Source of the DNA: Anaerolineae bacterium
Lineage (GTDB): Bacteria > Chloroflexota > Anaerolineae > Anaerolineales > UBA4823
NCBI GenBank assembly: GCA_030622805.1
Contig: JAUXFR010000030.1
Span: 1-9,159 of the forward strand
Direction: 5' to 3'
Length of the DNA: 9,159 nt
Position numbers and translations under genes: made by a program. Shown piece by piece: positions 5,524 through 9,159 of this stretch. The notes under the pieces were generated by a model that searched no databases, was not told the origin of the DNA, and worked only from the letters and a program-made list of their open reading frames with translations. Every line of letters starts with the position of its first letter. Within the stretch, counting starts at the first letter, position 1.

Positions 5524-6162
5524 TCAGGCACCTTGAGAGAAGATTGGCTCGGGTTTACCCAATACAGGCAGTGGTTTGGTCAGGTGGATATCGGTAAATG
5601 CGATAAAGGTGGCGAATACCTCCCGCATGTTCCAGTAAAAAAGGGTAGCCTGGCGGTATGTTCGCTGATTTGCGGGAACTCCGACAGCGGAAACGCCCAG
5701 AGAATTGCAGGTATAGATCGTGCGAGGCATATGAAAGTTTTGCGTAATGAGGATCGCGCGTTCAATCCCAAAGATATGGCGTGCCCGATAGCATGTGTCG
5801 TATGTTCTCCGTCCGGCGTAGTCTAAAATGACAGCATCTTCTGGCACACCCAGGTTGAGTGCATAATCACGCATTGCCCCCGGTTCGTCATAATGATCCG
5901 TAGGGTTATCGCCGCTGAGCAGGATTTTGTCGACTTTTCCGGCAAAGAATAAATCAGCTGCCGTAGCGACTCGATCACGCAGTACTGGAGTAGGACTGCC
6001 GTCCCGCCATAACCCGGCACCGAACACGATGGCTACCGGTCTGGCAGGTACGTTGTCTGATCGGTACGTTCGGCTCAATGCGTATAAGTGCGTGATCAGG
6101 CGGGGTAGAAAGAGCGCCACCATACCAGTAATCAGGATAATTCGTAATATTTGTTTGAGCAT
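5524..6162 (-). CDS. SanA/YdcF-like (DUF218) membrane-anchored protein
   Basis: A 212-residue protein with a single N-terminal transmembrane segment (about 5-27, no lipobox) followed by a DUF218 domain facing outward or anchored to the membrane. Family signs are AIVFGAG (44-50) then GSPTPVLRDR (55-64), KILLSGDNP (79-87), the acidic DEPGAM (92-97), GVPEDAVILD (105-114), RRTYDTC (118-124) and ILITQNFHMPR (137-147). Members include E. coli SanA, linked to envelope barrier function and vancomycin exclusion, and YdcF, which binds S-adenosylmethionine in vitro; a general biochemical function is not settled. The start ATG at 6162 has a close AAGGA (6165-6169) and begins the membrane segment; M14 is a less likely alternative. 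It is the first gene of a probable two-gene minus-strand unit with the HD protein and is divergent from folC. No strong minus-strand promoter was found; a TAAAAT at 6206-6211 is only a possibility. Confidence 0.88.
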   Translation of the reverse strand: MLKQILRIILITGMVALFLPRLITHLYALSRTYRSDNVPARPVAIVFGAGLWRDGSPTPVLRDRVATAADLFFAGKVDKILLSGDNPTDHYDEPGAMRDYALNLGVPEDAVILDYAGRRTYDTCYRARHIFGIERAILITQNFHMPRTIYTCNSLGVSAVGVPANQRTYRQATLFYWNMREVFATFIAFTDIHLTKPLPVLGKPEPIFSQGA

Positions 6163-6265
6163 GATCCTTGAACCAAGTACAACTCACAATTCTACCACCC
6201 GCTGGATTTTATCTGATTAGTTTGAGCTTAGTGACTTCTGGTCCCTCAATAAATTATGTTGCCTC

Positions 6266-6294
6266 TTGTCTGGTTATTCGCAAAAGGTTAAAAT
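6266..6294 (+). promoter_or_regulatory. folC promoter, near-leaderless
   Basis: TTGTCT (-35, 6266-6271) and TAAAAT (-10, 6289-6294) are separated by exactly 17 bases. The predicted start, near 6301, is only a few bases before the ATG at 6304, and no Shine-Dalgarno is present. The mRNA should be leaderless or carry a leader of one to four bases. Confidence 0.65.
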
Positions 6295-6303
6295 CGCTGA
6301 ACT

Positions 6304-7689
6304 ATGGATATTGAAGCCAGATACCAAGATACATTGGATTACCTTTACAGCTTTGTCGATTACAGTCTAACGCGCCAGACTCGCTATTCACCGGAGCAAT
6401 TTGACCTGGATCGCATGTTCGTTTTTATGGAGCAGATTGGCAACCCACAAAAATCCTATCCAATCATCCACGTGGCAGGTACGAAGGGCAAAGGATCTGT
6501 ATCTGCAATGTGTGAAAATGCATTACAAACAGCAGGTTATCGCGTTGCGCTTTACACCTCCCCACACCTGCAGGACTTTGCTGAGCGGATTCAGGTTAAT
6601 CGAAAACCCATTCCACACCAGGCAGTCGTTGAGCTGATCGATGAATTCAGACCCTATCTGGATGCTGGAACAAAATTAACCACCTTTGAAATTGCTACGG
6701 CATTAGCTTTCCTGTATTTCGAGAGGCGGGCGGTGGACGCAGCAATCATTGAAGTGGGTCTTGGTGGACGTCTGGATGCGACCAATGTGGTCACCCCCGT
6801 TGTATCCGTCATTACGTCTCTCTCTTATGACCATACGAATTTCCTGGGTGATACGCTGTCTGAGATCGCTGGAGAAAAGGGGGGAATTATCAAACCCGGT
6901 ATACCTGTTGTGCTCGCGCCGCAGGCTGAGGAAGCGCGCCTGGTTATCGAACGTATTGCCTCAGAACAGAATTCCCCATTGATACAGGTTGGTAAGGATT
7001 ACTTGTTTGCTGAAATTTCACATTCGCTTTCCGAACAATCACTGTTTGTATGGCCAGAATCAGAGCAGTCGTTGGTGAATGAGTACATAGAATCCGCCGG
7101 GTTCGAGGAATGGGAACCAACTCGATTGCATATTCCATTGTTAGGATTTCACCAGATTGAGAACGCAGCAACGGCTTACGCAGCGCTGCAAACTGCGAAA
7201 ACACGAGGATTGCCCATCAGCGCACCGGACATCCAGAAAGGTTTTTCCAACGTCTTCTGGCCGGGAAGGTTTGAGATCATAGACAACGTACCTCCGATTG
7301 TGATCGACTCTGCACATAATCGCTACTCAGCATTAAAACTTCGTTTAGCATTAGATGATTATTTCCCGGGTCGTCCGGTGGTGCTTGTCTTTGGCGCATC
7401 TGAGGACAAGGATGTAGATGGCATGTTTGCGGAGCTCATGCCGCGTGTGCACCATGTTATCGCAACCCGTTCGTATCATCCACGCTCAATGGATCCGGAA
7501 CATCTGCGGACGTTAGCGCATCGATTTGGTCGCCCGGTGCTCGTCGTGGAAGAAGTCTCTGATGCGCTGGACGAGGCATTACGGATCGCTGGTGAGGGGG
7601 AACTGGTATTGGTTACGGGGAGTTTATTTGTGGCAGCCGGAGCGCGACATACCTGGTACAATCAAATTGATCCTCTGCTAACAGAATAA
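6304..7689 (+). CDS. folC: bifunctional folylpolyglutamate synthase / dihydrofolate synthase family
   Basis: FolC ligates glutamate to dihydropteroate and/or reduced folates using ATP, in the cytoplasm, making and retaining folate cofactors. At 461 residues it has the usual length for a Mur-ligase-like family member. Visible motifs are the ATP-binding HVAGTKGKGSVS (56-67), YTSPHLQDFAERIQVN (84-99), EVGLGGRLDATN (150-161), and SYDHTNFLG (174-182) with metal-binding-type H177. AGEKGGIIKPG (189-199) has K192 at the position carbamylated in this family. GFHQIENAATA is at 281-291 and GRFEI at 321-325. The C-terminal domain starts with DSAHN (335-339), where most members have DGAHN. It ends with LVLVTGSLFVAAGAR. 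Sequence alone does not say whether it has one or both activities. It starts at the first ATG after a strong promoter. lon follows 86 bases later with its own promoter. Confidence 0.96.
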   Translation: MDIEARYQDTLDYLYSFVDYSLTRQTRYSPEQFDLDRMFVFMEQIGNPQKSYPIIHVAGTKGKGSVSAMCENALQTAGYRVALYTSPHLQDFAERIQVNRKPIPHQAVVELIDEFRPYLDAGTKLTTFEIATALAFLYFERRAVDAAIIEVGLGGRLDATNVVTPVVSVITSLSYDHTNFLGDTLSEIAGEKGGIIKPGIPVVLAPQAEEARLVIERIASEQNSPLIQVGKDYLFAEISHSLSEQSLFVWPESEQSLVNEYIESAGFEEWEPTRLHIPLLGFHQIENAATAYAALQTAKTRGLPISAPDIQKGFSNVFWPGRFEIIDNVPPIVIDSAHNRYSALKLRLALDDYFPGRPVVLVFGASEDKDVDGMFAELMPRVHHVIATRSYHPRSMDPEHLRTLAHRFGRPVLVVEEVSDALDEALRIAGEGELVLVTGSLFVAAGARHTWYNQIDPLLTE

Positions 7690-7707
7690 TTGGGTAAGGA
7701 ATAATTG
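7684..7707 (+). repeat. 9-bp direct repeat between folC and lon
   Basis: GAATAATTG occurs at 7684-7692 and again at 7699-7707, a 15-base period. The first copy overlaps the folC stop codon and the second covers the lon -35 region. The position would suit an operator, but it may be chance in AT-rich sequence. It does not match the CIRCE heat-shock operator. Confidence 0.35.
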
Positions 7708-7720
7708 CGCAAATTAACCC

Positions 7721-7729
7721 TGATATAAT
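7721..7729 (+). promoter_or_regulatory. lon promoter (extended -10)
   Basis: TGA-TATAAT is a perfect -10 (7724-7729) with a TGN extension. The hexamer 17 bases upstream (ATAATT) is a weak -35. The start would be near 7736, giving a leader of about 40 bases. GAGAGAG at 7763-7769, six bases before the ATG at 7776, is a purine-rich ribosome binding site. GTTTA (7754-7758) and TAAAC (7770-7774) flank it as a 5-bp inverted repeat. Confidence 0.55.
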
Positions 7730-7775
7730 CTTGGAAAAATTGTGCTGGTGTTAGTTTAACCTGAGAGAGTAAACG

Positions 7776-9159
7776 ATGAGAAACAACGATTGGAATTTTC
7801 GAGACGATGATAATGAATTCGGAGATGCTTTACATCGCCGTACTGAGGAACTGTACAGTGTTCCTGATGCAGTACCCGATGAGGAAGGGTATATCGTCTG
7901 CCCGGTTTTGCCTTTACGTGATCTGGTGGTATTTCCACATATGGTTTCACCGGTATTTATCGCACAGGAATCGACTCTATTAGCTGTTGAGTATGCTCGC
8001 GTGAATGATCAGACAGTGATCGCATTAACGCAGCGTGATCCTGAAAATGAAGATCCACTGCCGGAAGATTTCTTTGGTGTTGGTGTCGAGATGGCGGTCG
8101 GTCGCTTATTAAGTATGCCAGACGATTCCAGTTCGGCACTCGTCCAGGGTCGACGCAGGATAGAGGTCGTTGAATTTCTACAGGAAGAACCGTTTATGCT
8201 GGTGCAAGCTCGCCCGGTTCACGAAACTATAGAGGTTGACCGCCAAGTAGATGCGACCATGCGGACAGCAATTGAAATGTTCCACAAGTGTGTGGAACTG
8301 GATCGCAGTTTGCCGGAGGAGGCGTATCTGTACGCGCTCAACATCGAGGATCCTGGATGGTTGAGCGATATGATCAGCACCGCGATCGCACCATCTCTTC
8401 CTGAACGCTATTCCTTGCTTTCGATAATGGATCCGATGGAAAGACTCCAGCAAGTCATCAACCTGCTGGTCAAAGAAGTTGATGTGCTCGAGCTTGAGAG
8501 CAAGATTCATACACGTGCGCGAAGTGAAGTAGATCGTACTCAGCGTGAGTTTTATTTGCGAGAACAAATGAAGGCCATCCAATCTGAACTTGGGGAAGGC
8601 GATCCCTGGTCGCGCGAGATCTATGAACTGCGTAAACGAGTCGAATCTGCTGGGCTTCCGGAAGAGGTGCAGGTGCGTGCGTTACGTGAAGTGGACCGCC
8701 TGAGTCAGATGCCGCCCATGTCACCAGAGGTGGGGATCATTCGCACTTATGTCGATTGGATCCTCGACCTGCCCTGGTTAGATGCCACGGATGATAATCT
8801 GGACGTAGGAAATGCCTCAGCCATCCTGGAGCGCGATCATTACGGGCTGCCGAAAGCCAAAGAGCGCATCCTGGAGTACATCGCAGTGCGGAGTCTCAGG
8901 CCGCGACATACACGCCAGCCCATTTTATGCTTTGTCGGTCCTCCAGGAACGGGCAAGACGTCCCTTGGACAGTCGATCGCTGAGGCGTTGGGACGTAAAT
9001 TTGTCCGTATCTCCCTGGGTGGTGTGCGTGATGAGGCTGAAATTCGCGGCCACCGCCGCACATACATCGGCGCGCTGCCCGGACGCATTCTCCAGACCAT
9101 ACGAAGAGCTGGCACGATAAACCCGCTTTTTATGCTCGATGAAGTCGATAAATTAGGAC
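7776..9159 (+). CDS. lon: ATP-dependent Lon protease (N-terminal part, cut by the window edge)
   Basis: Lon is a cytoplasmic hexameric AAA+ protease that degrades misfolded and short-lived regulatory proteins. The first 461 residues are visible of about 800 usual. Residues 1-38 are an acidic extension with no counterpart in E. coli Lon. The LON N-terminal substrate-binding domain runs from about 39 (CPVLPLRDLVVFPHMV) to 235. A helical coiled-coil segment follows, with REFYLREQMKAIQSELG at 257-273. LPWLD (332-336) and DHYGLPKAKERILEYIAV (354-371) are family hallmarks. The AAA module has Walker A GPPGTGKT (388-395), SLGGVRDEAEIRGHRRTYIG (413-432) and Walker B LFMLDEVDK (451-459). The Ser-Lys protease domain lies beyond the window. 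The frame is unbroken to base 9159, so the gene is partial only because the window ends. It has its own extended -10 promoter and follows folC. Confidence 0.98.
   Translation, partial: MRNNDWNFRDDDNEFGDALHRRTEELYSVPDAVPDEEGYIVCPVLPLRDLVVFPHMVSPVFIAQESTLLAVEYARVNDQTVIALTQRDPENEDPLPEDFFGVGVEMAVGRLLSMPDDSSSALVQGRRRIEVVEFLQEEPFMLVQARPVHETIEVDRQVDATMRTAIEMFHKCVELDRSLPEEAYLYALNIEDPGWLSDMISTAIAPSLPERYSLLSIMDPMERLQQVINLLVKEVDVLELESKIHTRARSEVDRTQREFYLREQMKAIQSELGEGDPWSREIYELRKRVESAGLPEEVQVRALREVDRLSQMPPMSPEVGIIRTYVDWILDLPWLDATDDNLDVGNASAILERDHYGLPKAKERILEYIAVRSLRPRHTRQPILCFVGPPGTGKTSLGQSIAEALGRKFVRISLGGVRDEAEIRGHRRTYIGALPGRILQTIRRAGTINPLFMLDEVDKLG

Noticed and set aside
6163..6303. Minus-strand promoter for the SanA/YdcF-like gene (TAAAAT at 6206-6211)
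   Set aside because: No acceptable -35 at 16-18 bases and no TGN extension, so it is not listed as a feature.
8812..9120. Open frames on both strands inside lon near the right edge
   Set aside because: They are out-of-frame shadows of the Lon AAA module, whose Walker motifs are in the unbroken frame starting at 7776.
7776..9159. lon as a truncated pseudogene
   Set aside because: The frame is open to the last base; the missing protease domain is explained by the window edge.

Overview
This is ordinary-looking chromosomal DNA from a bacterium with densely packed, mostly single-gene transcription units. The best guess is a member of the Chloroflexota, probably class Anaerolineae. The reasons are the style of the proteins: a lipoprotein with a Tyr/Pro-rich linker, a tiny Lys-rich membrane protein, a PncC/CinA-type amidase with an extra C-terminal module, and a Lon with an acidic N-terminal extension. 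The intergenic G-rich minisatellite also fits. This assignment is inference from memory of such genomes; no search was possible and no 16S rRNA is present.

Layout. Positions 1-101 hold at most the last codons of a gene entering from the left. On the minus strand lies a PncC/CinA-C-like nicotinamide-nucleotide amidase gene (102-839), divergent from uvrC (1061-2923, plus). The 221 bases between them carry both promoters and a G-rich tandem repeat. uvrC is followed by a very short gene for a one-helix membrane protein (2973-3098, plus). A convergent minus-strand gene (3180-4091) encodes a tyrosine-recombinase-fold protein that has lost most of its catalytic residues. A lipoprotein gene (4385-4810, plus) ends in a strong terminator. 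It converges on a minus-strand pair, a SanA/YdcF-like membrane protein (5524-6162) followed by an HD-domain phosphohydrolase (4909-5478), which are probably co-transcribed. folC (6304-7689, plus) diverges from that pair. lon (from 7776, plus) runs off the right edge at about 461 residues, just past Walker B.

How the genes relate. Most are housekeeping: nucleotide excision repair (uvrC), NAD/pyridine nucleotide salvage (pncC-like), folate polyglutamylation (folC) and ATP-dependent proteolysis (lon). They do not form one pathway, and no mobile element, CRISPR array, RNA gene or defence island is visible. Points of interest are the catalytically degenerate recombinase, the two-domain PncC-like protein, the lipoprotein whose C-terminal part resembles the extracytoplasmic domain of FtsH, the 28-bp G-rich repeat abutting the pncC promoter, and three genes (pncC, uvrC, folC) whose -10 boxes sit so close to the start codon that their mRNAs should be leaderless or nearly so. 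The other genes have Shine-Dalgarno sequences.
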